Source of the DNA: Ctena decussata
Taxonomy: Eukaryota > Mollusca > Bivalvia > Lucinida > Lucinidae
Direction of reading: 5' to 3'
DNA: 64,000 nucleotides
NCBI GenBank assembly: GCA_963989385.1
Contig: OZ022503.1
Span: 51,582,858-51,646,857 of the forward strand
Shown piece by piece: positions 53,901-62,570 of the stretch; position 1 is the stretch's first letter, and each line of letters begins with the position of its first letter. The position numbers and the translations under genes were made by a program. The notes beneath the pieces are model-generated. The model ran no database searches, had not been told where the DNA came from, and saw only the letters and a program-made list of their open reading frames with translations.

Positions 53901-56700
53901 CGGCGAGTGCCTGTTGGGAACCAATCACAACACAACCTAACCTAGTTTAACATACTATTAGAGACAGAGCAAATATTGAACCAGTTTCACCCGAGTATAC
54001 CTTATGCCTGACTTTACATTTATTGCAACTCATTTGTGAGAAGAAAATCAACCAATCAAATCACAACCTAACCTAGCTTAACTTATCTTTTATTTTGACA
54101 CGTGTACGACAGGAGAAGAGAGAAACCAAAGGGGTGGACGCGTCCCGCACACAACGCTCAATCAACATTGAATCAACGTCGACTCAACGTCATGGGGCGT
54201 TGAATCAACGTTGATTCAATGTTGACTTAACGTCGTATGCCTCCCGGGGAGTTGGGCTGATATACCTATTAGAGACAGAGCAAATATTGGGCCAGTTTCA
54301 CCAGAGTCTACCTTATGCATGACTTTACATGTATTCCAACTCATTTGAGCCGCGACACGACAAAACCAACAATGTGGTTGTGCGCCCAGCGCAGACTCAG
54401 ATCAGCCTGGGCATCCGCCCAGTCTGGTGAGAGTCTTTGCAGTGCGCTTAAAGGGTAGCTAAGAGTCTAAGCTACCTCCATGCGGACAGCAAAGACTCTG
54501 ATCAGACTGGGCAGATGCCCAGGCTGATCTGAGTCTTCGCTGGACGCACAACCACTTTGTTGGTTTTGTCGTGTCGCGGCTCATTTGTAAGAAGGAAATC
54601 AAAGAATACTTACGTTTTTTTTTGTAGTTCCCCCCCCCTCTCTCCCTCCTCGCAGAATCTGAAATGGAAAAAAGAAGAGAGACAAAAGAAGTCCAACACA
54701 CTTGGGTTATAAAGCAACTATTATCACATGACATAACCCACTGGGCACACAAGGTTGAATCAACACTGATTCAAAGTTGATTCAACGTCATGGCGTCGAA
54801 TCAAAGTTGATTCAGTGTTGATTCTACGGCGAATGCCTGTTGGGAACCAATCACAACACAACCTAACCTAGTTTAACATACTATTAGAGACAGAGCAAAT
54901 ATTGAACCAGTTTCACCCGAGTATACCTTATGCCTGACTTTACATTTATTGCAAGTCATTTGTGAGAAGAAAATCAACCAATCACATCACAACCTAACCT
55001 ATCTTAACTTATCTTTTATTTTGACACGTGTACGACAGGAGAAGAGAGAAACCAAAGGGGTGGACGCGTCCCGCACACAACGCTCAATCAACATTGAATC
55101 AACGTCGACTCAACGTCATGGGGCGTTGAATCAACGTTGATTCAATGTTGACTTAACGTCGTATGCCTCCCGGGGAGTTGGGCTGATATACCTATTAGAG
55201 ACAGAGCAAATATTGGGCCAGTTTCACCAGAGTCTACCTTATGCATGACTTTACATGTATTCCAACTCATTTGAGCCGCGACACGACAAAACCAACAATG
55301 TGGTTGTGCGCCCAGCGCAGACTCAGATCAGCCTGGGCATCCGCCCAGTCTGGTGAGAGTCTTTGCAGTGCGCTTAAAGGGTAGCTAAGAGTCTAAGCTA
55401 CCTCCATGCGGACAGCAAAGACTCTGATCAGACTGGGCGGATGCCCAGGCTGATCTGAGTCTTCGCTGGACGCACCACCACTTTGTTGGTTTTGTCGTGT
55501 CGCGGCTCATTTGTAAGAAGGAAATCAAAGAATACTTACGTTTTTTTTTGTAGTTCCCCCCCCCCCCCCCCCCTCTCTCCCTCCTCGCAGAATCTGAAAT
55601 GGAAAAAAGAAGAGAGACAAAAGAAGTCCAACACACTTGGGTTATAAAGCAACTATTATCACATGACATAACCCACTGGGCACACAAGGTTGAATCAACA
55701 CTGATTCAAAGTTGATTCAACGTCATGGCGTCAAATCAAAGTTGATTCAGTGTTGATTCTACGGCGAGTGCCTGTTGGGAACCAATCACAACACAACCTA
55801 ACCTAGTTTAACATACTATTAGAGACAGAGCAAATATTGAACCAGTTTCACCCGAGTATACCTTATGCCTGACTTTACATTTATTGCAACTCATTTGTGA
55901 GAAGAAAATCAACCAATCACAACACAACCTGACCTAGCATAACTTATCTTTTATTTTGACACGTGTACGACAGGAGAAGAGAGAAACCAAAGGGGTGGAC
56001 GCGTCCCGCACACAACGCTCAATCAACATTGAATCAACGTCGACTCAACGTCATGGGGCGTTGAATCAACGTTGATTCAATGTTGACTTAACGTCGTATG
56101 CCTCCCGGGGAGTTGGGCTGATATACCTATTAGAGACAGAGCAAATATTGGGCCAGTTTCACCATAGTCTACCTTATGCATGACTTTACATGTATTGCAA
56201 CTCATTTGAGCCGCGACAAGACAAAACCAACAATGTGGTTGTGCGCCCAGCGCAGACTCAGATCAGCCTGGGCATCCGCCCAGTCTGGTAAGAGTCTTTG
56301 CAGTGCGCTTAAAGGGTAGCTAAGAGTCTAAGCTACCTCCATGCGGACAGCAAAGACTCTGATCAGACAGGGCGGATGCCCAGGCTGATCTGAGTCTTCG
56401 CTGGACGCACAACCACTTTGTTGGTTTTGTCGTGTCGCGGCTCATTTGTAAGAAGGAAATCAAAGAATACTTACGTTTTTTTTTGTAGTTCCCCCCCCCC
56501 CCCCCTCTCTCCCTCCTCGCAGAATCTGAAATGGAAAAAAGAAGAGAGACAAAAGAAGTCCAACACACTTGGGTTATAAAGCAACTATTATCACATGACA
56601 TAACCCACTGGGCACACAAGGTTGAATCAACACTGATTCAAAGTTGATTCAACGTCATGGCGTCGAATCAAAGTTGATTCAGTGTTGATTCTACGGCGAG
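47900..56700. repeat. Block II region with 2-, 3- and 6-monomer variant periodicities
   Basis: GGTTACGCGCCC is shared by about 50653 and 52520 (two monomers apart). CGGCGAATGCCTG occurs near 49251, 51113 and 54829 (two and four apart). CACCATAGTC occurs near 47789, 53371 and 56161 (six and three apart). GCGTCAAATC occurs near 50146, 52013 and 55728. These overlapping periods indicate repeated unequal exchange involving different numbers of monomers. Confidence 0.65.
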
Positions 56701-56714
56701 TGCCTGTTGGGAAC

Positions 56715-57418
56715 CAATCACAACACAACCTAACCTAGTTTAACATACTATTAGAGACAGAGCAAATATTGAACCAGTTTCACCCGAGTATACCTTATGC
56801 CTGACTTTACATTTATTGCAACTCATTTGTGAGAAGAAAATCAACCAATCACAACACAACCTAACCTAGTTTAACATACTATTAGAGACAGAGCAAATAT
56901 TGAACCAGTTTCACCCGAGTATACCTTATGCCTGACTTTACATTTATTGCAACTCATTTGTGAGAAGAAAATCAATCAATCACATCACAACCTAACCTAG
57001 CTTAACTTATCTTTTATTTTGACACGTGTACGACAGGAGAAGAGAGAAACCAAAGGGGTGGACGCGTCCCGCAAACAACGCTCAATCAACATTGAATCAA
57101 CGTCGATTCAACCCCATGAAGATGAATCAACGGTGATTCAATTTGAATCAACGTCGACTCAACGTCATGGGGCGTTGAATCAACGTTGATTCAATGTTGA
57201 CCGAACGTCGTACGCCTCCCGGGTAGTTGGGCTGATATACCTATTAGAGACAGAGCAAATATTGGGCCAGTTTCACAGTTTCACCTGAGTCTACCTTATG
57301 CATGACTTTACATGTATTGCAACTCATTTGTAAGAAGGAAATCAAAGAATACTTACGTTTTTTTTTTGTTCAGCTCCCCCCCCCCCCCCCCCCCCCCTCT
57401 CATGACGTCGAATCAAAG
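56715..57418. repeat. Degenerate right end of the array, with an empty hairpin site
   Basis: A 131-bp segment is duplicated in tandem (56715-56845 and 56846-56976), explained by exchange between the two AACCAATCACAAC words inside an A half. At 57091-57203 a block I and a block II A palindrome lie side by side. At 57323-57330 the site CTCATTTG appears once, followed directly by TAAGAAGGAAATC with no hairpin element. After a 22-base C-run (57376-57397) the sequence jumps to CATGACGTCGAATCAAAG, and the array ends. Confidence 0.85.
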
Positions 57419-57538
57419 CAAATTTACAGTCTTTAGTTTAGTTACCCAGTGATGATGTCTTTTCCAGATATAATGGCGTAGTTTTGACAAGCAAACTCGA
57501 ACAAGCCTGCAAACTTTCACCATACCTTTACCACCGTA
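57419..57538. other. Short non-repetitive spacer between gene end and array
   Basis: These 120 bp separate the stop codon of the minus-strand gene from the last satellite sequence and would be its 3' untranslated region. I see no AATAAA on the minus strand here. The true polyadenylation site could therefore lie inside the satellite or use a variant signal. Confidence 0.4.
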
Positions 57539-57708
57539 CTATTCTAGTGACATCTCCAAATTGTTGATTGGGTATCCCAATGCACTTTCAAGTTCGCGAG
57601 TTTTGGAAAAAAATCCTAGGATGTCTTGTCTCTTAGTGAGACAAAAAGTAGTTCCATTTTCATTGTTTTTAAACATCACTGAACTATATTCTTCATTTCC
57701 AGTCCCAC
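57539..57708 (-). CDS. Terminal coding exon of an unidentified spliced gene
   Basis: On the minus strand a strong 3' splice site (a long T/C run ending TTTTTTTCCAG, with AG at 57710-57709) precedes an open frame that ends at the TAG at 57541-57539. The exon encodes 55 residues after a split glycine codon and includes NEEYSSVMF, LTKRQDILGFF and a C-terminal NNLEMSLE. Joining to the upstream exon keeps the frame (phase 1: final G of one exon plus GT of the next). I do not recognise a family. What is seen: splice signals and frame continuity across the join. What is inferred: that it is a real gene rather than a chance arrangement. Confidence 0.5.
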
Positions 57709-57766
57709 CTGGAAAAAAAGAAGAAAAAAAAACGATTATGTCTCTCATAATCCCAACACGACTTAC
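57709..57766 (-). other. 58-bp intron
   Basis: On the minus strand it starts GTAAGTCG and ends in an 11-base T-rich run, TTTTTTTCCAG. It is short for a metazoan intron but has both canonical ends and a strong pyrimidine tract, and its removal joins two open frames without a shift. Reading through instead also stays open on the minus strand for part of its length, so retention cannot be excluded. Confidence 0.5.
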
Positions 57767-57894
57767 CTACAGATGAGGATCTAGTAATTTTCTTAGGAAC
57801 TACTTTACACCGTACCAAAACAATGTTACCCCTACTTTGTGACGGCAATATTGGTTTGCCTATACGTTTGAAAACCCGTCCAGTTTTTAGAATG
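57767..57894 (-). CDS. Upstream coding exon of the same unidentified gene (partial)
   Basis: The exon ends in the minus strand at CTGTAG followed by GTAAGT (57766-57761), a near-consensus donor. It encodes about 42 residues rich in basic amino acids (TGRVFKRIGKP, VRCKVVPKKITRSSS). A TAA in frame at 57917-57915 and the absence of an in-frame ATG mean it is an internal exon. The only AG available is at 57896-57895, preceded by a branch-like GCTAAAA but a weak pyrimidine tract. The 5' boundary is therefore less sure than the 3' boundary. Further exons would lie beyond the transposon-like insertion at 57964-58866; none could be identified. Confidence 0.42.
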
Positions 57895-57963
57895 CTATGC
57901 CACAAGTATGAATTTTAGCACACGTGTATACTGTGCTTGATCTGTTTATGGTGTAATTTGATA

Positions 57964-58866
57964 AAGCCCCAGTCACACAACGGACCAGGCTACGGTTCAC
58001 CACGATTCACCACGGTTTGACCTAGACGGCAAAACCGTGATGAACCGTAGAAAATCCAGTATCACTACGGTTTGCCAGGGTTCCATTAGGGTTTCTCACG
58101 GTGTCTGTACGGTGTCTGTACGGATCATCTACGAATTCATGACGGTGCAAGGCGGCAGCACTACGGACAACAAGGGTAATTCACGGTCGTGTTACAGACC
58201 CTAACGATGCCGCTACGGTTCGATGCGGTGCTAGTACGACTCAAGCCGGTAGCGCCACGGCTCCTACGATTGTCTACGGTTTAACGGTGGTCATGATAAT
58301 GATTTTTGATGATGATGTTTAATTTATTTGTAGGCAAGAAAAAGCTTTTATGACATTACATAGTACTGAATTTATCGAAAAAATGTGCAGCCAAAATTTT
58401 GAAAATCTGTTAACAAATAAAAATTTATACTAAAAAAAACTTTGAGCAGGCATTTTGCATTGACATGGAAAGTAATCGAATATCATAAACTTTCGAGTCT
58501 GGGAACTTTTTTCTCTTGAATAAAAAGTAACTTTTCGTAGTGACAAAACTACCACGGTTGTCTACGAATACCGACGGAAAGCCAGGGATAATCACGAATA
58601 CACCTACGGTAGCGCTACGAATGAGCACGATTCTGTTACGGTTGCGCTACGGTTTAGGCCACGCCCACAACCCACCACGGTTCACCACGGAAGTTTTAAA
58701 CAGTTTAAAATTTCCGTAGCGACTCCCGGATCACCACGGTTCTTCAGGGATCATTACGGAATACGACGGATGCATCTACGGTGCTACTACGAATCACGAC
58801 GGTGTGCTACGGCTCGTGAAACCGTGGTGAACCGTGGCCTGAACCGTGAATGTGTGACTGGGGCTT
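57964..58866. mobile_element. 903-bp TIR element with TAA duplication (PIF/Harbinger-like MITE)
   Basis: The termini are AGCCCCAGTCACACA on the left and its exact reverse complement on the right, next to TAA on each side (GATAA before, TTAACC after). A 3-bp TWA duplication is typical of PIF/Harbinger elements, so that assignment is an inference from the duplication and not from any transposase. The interior left (57985-58290) and right (58545-58850) arms are full of degenerate CTACGGT words at about 10-11-bp spacing. An AT-rich centre (58290-58540) looks unrelated to the arms. There is no coding capacity. It probably lies in an intron of the minus-strand gene. Confidence 0.65.
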
Positions 58867-59049
58867 AACCTTAGCTCGATCAATAAAATATGATGACGTT
58901 TGCAAGACATCTTGGCTGACCATATATTAAACATCTGTATTAGCACTGACCTACTGATCTAGCAAACCGGGATAGAGCCCCGCTTGAGGCGAGAATCTTT
59001 CCTACCTTAAACGGGGTTTCATTGTACACAGCATTTCATTATCACCGTC
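58867..59049. other. Unassigned intergenic or intronic sequence
   Basis: No open frame, RNA gene or repeat is recognised between the TIR element and the possible SINE tail. Confidence 0.4.
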
Positions 59050-59116
59050 CCATCGTCCTGATGTAACTAAAATACTCTTGAAAAGGACGTAAAATCGCCT
59101 GTCATCCATCCATCCC
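59050..59116 (+). mobile_element. Possible 3' end of a SINE
   Basis: The stretch CTAAAATACTCTTGAAAAGGACGTAAAA followed by a short CATC-type tail (ATCCATCCATCCC) resembles, from memory, the conserved 3' domain and simple-repeat tail seen in molluscan SINEs. No tRNA-like head with clear A and B boxes could be traced upstream, and no flanking duplication was found. It could instead be a chance match. Confidence 0.25.
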
Positions 59117-59189
59117 TTACCAAGAAATAATATGATGGTAATATGCTATGTTGCACTTGCACTGCGCTTCCACAGTGGTATAGTGGACT

Positions 59190-59222
59190 CGACAGTATCG
59201 GATCATCGACAGTATCGGATCA
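59190..59222. repeat. Two tandem copies of a 17-bp word
   Basis: CGACAGTATCGGATCA occurs at 59190-59205 and again at 59207-59222, with one T between. Each copy contains a weak CGA...TCG symmetry. No function can be assigned. Confidence 0.7.
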
Positions 59223-59954
59223 CTTGTAAGTTATCACCCGTTTTTTTTAACAAATGAAGTAAATATTTTTTACCATTATATTACAGTCATCAAGCTAGAC
59301 CAATGGCAAAGTGCAGGGTGAAAAATTCGATCGAAATCGGCGGCTGTGAAACAAATCAGAGTTGTTCAAAAGCTTGGCCCCTCTTCAGGGCGCTTGCATT
59401 TTGCCTTTTGCTTGTTACCCCCAAAATAGATTTCGGTTATCGAAACCATTTCATCATCAGGCGATTGAAACCAATTTTGCTTTATAATGTGTCCTGGCAT
59501 CCCTGAAATTGCAAGCAGTCGTTATTTTTGTGACATCCCGGTATTTGATGAAACTAAAGACTTGAAAAGTGGGGCACCGCTGTGCGACAGTAACGGGTCA
59601 TTATATAATTTGAACTGAAATACAGGCTTCTGCTAGAAAACTATTTGTTGGATGTATGGTCTGATGCTGAACACAAGTCAAAAATCACTTACATTAGTGG
59701 CTGCTGTGTCTTCTTTCAAAGAAGTTCAGTATAAAACTAAGACAACATCCTTTATGTAAAATGTCCCCATCCCACGCCCCACACGCTAGCGTATGATAAT
59801 AAAGGTTATGCGTAGCACACCCAAGCTTCTGCTAAACTTTCTGAAGAGAAGAAACATTCGAGATCAGATCGCTTGTGCGTGACCCCAGTAATGACTGGCG
59901 TTCATCGGATGGACATCTGTGCACTGTGCAGACTCCGATTAATGCCGGAGAACA
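59223..59954. other. Unassigned sequence without a supported gene
   Basis: One plus-strand frame (59303-59506) follows an acceptor-like TTTTTTACCATTATATTACAG but has no recognisable domain and no donor to link it to anything, so it is not called as a gene. The remainder is AT-rich and featureless at this level. Confidence 0.4.
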
Positions 59955-60177
59955 GGGGCCGTATTCATAAAGCCACTTAAGTCGTTGCTATGCTGTTGCT
60001 AAGGCTAAATATCTATAAAGGAGATTCACTACAACTATGAAATTCGGTCTGGAGGAACAGTCTTTGTAAGACTGTTCCTCCAGAGCAAATTTCATAGTTG
60101 TAGGGAATCTCCTTCAAAGAAATTTAGCCTTAGCAACAGCATAGCAACGACTTAAGTCGTTTTATGAATACGGCCCC
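59955..60177. mobile_element. 223-bp foldback MITE, ends GGGGCCGTATTCATAAA
   Basis: The whole element folds on itself. The left arm begins GGGGCCGTATTCATAAA and contains ACTTAAGTCGTTGCTATG; the right arm holds their complements in reverse order and ends ATGAATACGGCCCC. The innermost stem is GGAGGAACAGTCTT with AAGACTGTTCCTCC. The symmetry can be extended to CAGGGG/CCCCTG. No clear target-site duplication is visible outside it, so the transposon superfamily is undetermined. There is no coding capacity. Confidence 0.75.
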
Positions 60178-60529
60178 TGGTTGAATGGCTATGATTGCAT
60201 TGAAATGTCAATGTTAAGGCGGAAAATCACCGTAAATTTAATGATCCTAATCAGACACTACGGTCTTATCAGGGTCTACATTTTGCAAAGGCAGATTATG
60301 ATCTTTACTGTTTGAGGAGTTCCGTGCTATGGGGCGCAGGGGGTTACTGGGTTAGGAACTTTTGGCATGCTTGTACTTTTGTATACATTCAACTTTTATT
60401 TAACAGAAATAACCGTTGCTGGTGAAGAACCACGTGAAAAATATCGTTGAAAGGCCGTAAAAAGTTTTCTCTGAGAGTTTAATAGGTCCAACTGTTTATG
60501 TAGCAAAATTATTGAAGCTAAGAAGGCAG
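60178..60529. other. Unassigned sequence without a supported gene
   Basis: No open frame with coding character, RNA gene or repeat structure was recognised between the foldback MITE and the fragment of the satellite hairpin element. Confidence 0.4.
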
Positions 60530-60632
60530 AATGCCCCGGAGGAACTCTTGGGCGAATGACCTGAGTCTTTGCTGGGCACACACGCCACTTTGTTGGTTTT
60601 ATCGACGCCACTTTGTTGGTTTTGGCGACCAA
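60530..60632. mobile_element. Diverged solitary fragment of the satellite hairpin element
   Basis: GGGCGAATGACCTGAGTCTT and CTTTGCTGGGCACACACGCC, followed by ACTTTGTTGGTTTT, match the right arm of the hairpin found in every monomer (GGGCGGATGCC, CTGAGTCTTCGCTGG, CCACTTTGTTGGTTTT). CGCCACTTTGTTGGTTTT is duplicated at 60583-60600 and 60606-60623. No satellite sequence accompanies it, so the hairpin element exists outside the array. Confidence 0.7.
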
Positions 60633-60711
60633 GTACTAACTCTCTTGTCTCAAAGGTACCATTAAAACTAACAAGAAAAATCTTTAACTAGAAAATGTGT
60701 TTATGAAACAC

Positions 60712-62570
60712 TATGCCCCCAACCATATGCTTGCCTCTAAAGAAGGTTCATCCAATAATGCTTTTACCTTTGTACCATAGGCTTCAATGCACTAAGTCGA
60801 AAAAGAGGTTTAACTCAGTCAAAAATTTATGAATTGTTTTCGACAGTTAATCAAGTCATCTACACCTTAGGCAATATCTTCCTGCAAAAAATCATGATCC
60901 TAGCATCAGGGGATCTCCAGATATTTTGTTCACAAGGTTCCATAGGCAAATAATGCACTAAGTTGAAAAAGGGGCATAACTCGATCAAAAGTTCCCAATT
61001 TTTTTTCAAAAGTTAATCAGGTCATCTACACCACAGGCAGTATCTTCCAGCAAAAAATCATTATCCTAGCATTAGCGGTTCTCCAGATATTTTGTTCACA
61101 AGTTTCCATAGGCTTACAATGCACTTAGTCGAAAAGGGGCATAACTTGGTCAAAAATATACAAACTTTTCTCAAAAGTTAATCAGGTCATCTACACCTTA
61201 AGCATTGTCATCCTGCAAAACCTCATGATCCTAGCATTAGGGGTTCTTGAGATATTTTGTTCACAATGTTCCACAGGCTAAGTCGAAAAAGGGGCATAAT
61301 TCTGAAAATATGTGACCCACGGAAAAAAGAAAAAACACGTTTTCGCTTATTTTTCATACTGATTATGTGTTTAAAGTTTCAAGTTCCTAGCTCTTACTGT
61401 TCTTGACTGGATGAAAAGGTACCTTAGTGCCATAGGCTGCAATGCACTAAGTCCAAAAAGGGACATAACTCGGTCAAAAATTTATGTTTTTTTTTCAAAA
61501 GTTATTCAGGTCATCTACACCTTAGGGAATATCTTCCTGCAAAATATCCATAGGCAAATAATGCACTAAGTTGAAAAAGGGGCATAACTGGATAAAAAAT
61601 TCCCACTTTTTTTCAAAAGTTAATCAGGTCATCTACACCACAGGCAGTATCTTCCAGCAAAAAATCATGGTCCTAGCATCAGGGGTTCTCCAGATATTTT
61701 GTTCACTAGGTTCCATAGGCTTACAATGCACTAAGTCCAAAAAGGGGCATAACTTGGTCGAAATTCACGAACGTTTTTTTCAAAAGTTAATCAGGCCATC
61801 TACACCTTGAGCATTGTCATCCTGCAAAACCTCATGATCCTAGCGTCAGCGGTTCTTGAGATTTTTTGTTCACAAGGTTCCACAGCCTAAGTCGAAAAAG
61901 GGCCATAACTCTGGAAATACACTACCGGCGGGGAAAAAATACGGGTCTGCTTATTTTCCATACTGATCATGTGCATAAAGTTTCAAGTTCCTAGCTCTTA
62001 CTGTTCTTGACTGGATGAAAAGGTACCTAAGTACCATAGGCTGCAATGCACTAAGTCCAAAAAGGGACATAACTCGGTCAAAAATTTATGTTTTTTTTCA
62101 AAAGTTAATCAGGTCATCTACACTTTAGGCAGTATATCCCTGCAAAAATTCATGCTCCTAGCGTCATGGGGTTCTTGAGGTATTTTGTTTACAAGGTTCC
62201 ATAGGCTTACAATGCACTAAGTCGAAAAGGGGCATAACTTGGTAAAAAATTCACGATTTTTTTCAAAAGTTAATCAGGTCATCTACACCTTGGGAATTGT
62301 CATCTTGCAAAACCTCGTGATCCTAGCATCAGGGGTTCTTGAGATATTTTGTTCACAAGGTTCCACAGGCTAAGTCGAAAAAGGGGCATAACTCTGACAA
62401 TATGTGACCAGCGGAAAAAAGGAAAAATATGTGTTCGCTAATTTATCATACTGATCATGTGTATTAAGTTTCAAGCTCCTAGCTCTTACGGTTCTTGACT
62501 TATAGATAGCGGACAGACGGACAGGCCCAAACCAATATGCCCCCACAATTTCTCCGAAATTGGGGGCATA
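60712..62570. mobile_element. 1.86-kb element with TATGCCCCCAA inverted ends and tandem units
   Basis: The segment starts TATGCCCCCAA (60712-60722) and ends TTGGGGGCATA (62560-62570). Between them are degenerate units of about 165 bp, each with a word like GCATAACTCGGTCAAAAATT, a T-run, AAAAGTTAATCAGGTCATCTACACC and a CAAGGTTCCATAGGC word. CATCTACACC anchors lie near 60858, 61023, 61189, 61513, 61632, 61797, 62114 and 62281. Every two or three units a different spacer containing TTCAAGTTCCTAGCTCTTAC intervenes. A terminal hairpin is at 62536-62570. There is no transposase; it is presumably non-autonomous. Similar TATGCCCCC-ended repeats are, from memory, frequent in bivalve genomes. Confidence 0.6.
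62536..62570. repeat. Terminal hairpin of the tandem-unit element
   Basis: TATGCCCCCACAATTT pairs with AAATTGGGGGCATA across the loop CTCCG with one small bulge. It sits exactly at the right end, after the ACAGACGG-type word at 62511-62523. The left end carries only the outer TATGCCCCCAA, so the two ends are not symmetrical. Confidence 0.75.

Larger units (their letters stand above)
22119..57060. repeat. Array block II
   Basis: About 39 hairpin-bearing copies have linked differences from block I: CATGCGGACAGC in the hairpin right arm, CGTCATGGCG in the B palindrome, GATTCTACGGCG after it, CACCCGAG in the A head, GGGCCAGTTTCACCAGAG in the B head, TTTGTAGTTCCCC before the C-run, and the A palindrome with CGACTCAACGTCATGGGG. 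Copies resemble each other very closely, and private variants are shared by copies 2, 3, 4 or 6 units apart. Confidence 0.85.
1319..57418. repeat. Satellite array, monomer about 929 bp, about 60 copies
   Basis: Nearly identical units follow head to tail, all in one orientation. Using the centre of the embedded hairpin as anchor, copies fall near 1994, 2920, 3848, 4781, 5710, 6633, 7561, 8800, 9729, 10657, 11594, 12524, 13772, 14699, 15624, 16554, 17485, 18412, 19335, 20260, 21191, 22119, 23050, 23980, 24918, 25847, 26777, 27705, 28634, 29567, 30496, 31420, 32342, 33273, 34199 (broken), 34538, 34941, 35873, 36800, 37736, 38662, 39588, 40522, 41450, 42376, 43308, 44236, 45164, 46091, 47023, 47951, 48880, 49809, 50737, 51670, 52602, 53531, 54459, 55385 and 56320. 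Most steps are 922-938 bp. Exceptions are about 1240-1248 bp at two places in block I and the shortened units near 34 kb. The left edge is where the unit sequence begins (TATTATCACATG). The right edge is the last recognisable piece, TGACGTCGAATCAAAG. The array contains no supported gene. Confidence 0.97.

Noticed and set aside
1319..57418. CRISPR-like array because of regular direct repeats
   Set aside because: The repeat is the whole ~929-bp unit with no unique spacers, and the sequence is eukaryotic in character.
59170..59222. tRNA gene or tRNA-derived SINE head (TGGTATAGTGGACTCG looks like an A box)
   Set aside because: No B box, no cloverleaf and no acceptor stem could be found; the following 17-bp duplication does not fit a tRNA.
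59303..59506. Plus-strand exon after an acceptor-like TTACAG
   Set aside because: 67 codons without a recognisable domain, with no donor and no partner exon; the acceptor match alone is weak evidence.
60396..60632. 78-codon minus-strand gene
   Set aside because: Its first third is the diverged satellite hairpin fragment with an internal 23-bp-period duplication, so the frame is repeat-derived.
61571..61810. 79-codon plus-strand gene
   Set aside because: It lies wholly within the tandem ~165-bp units and spans two of them.
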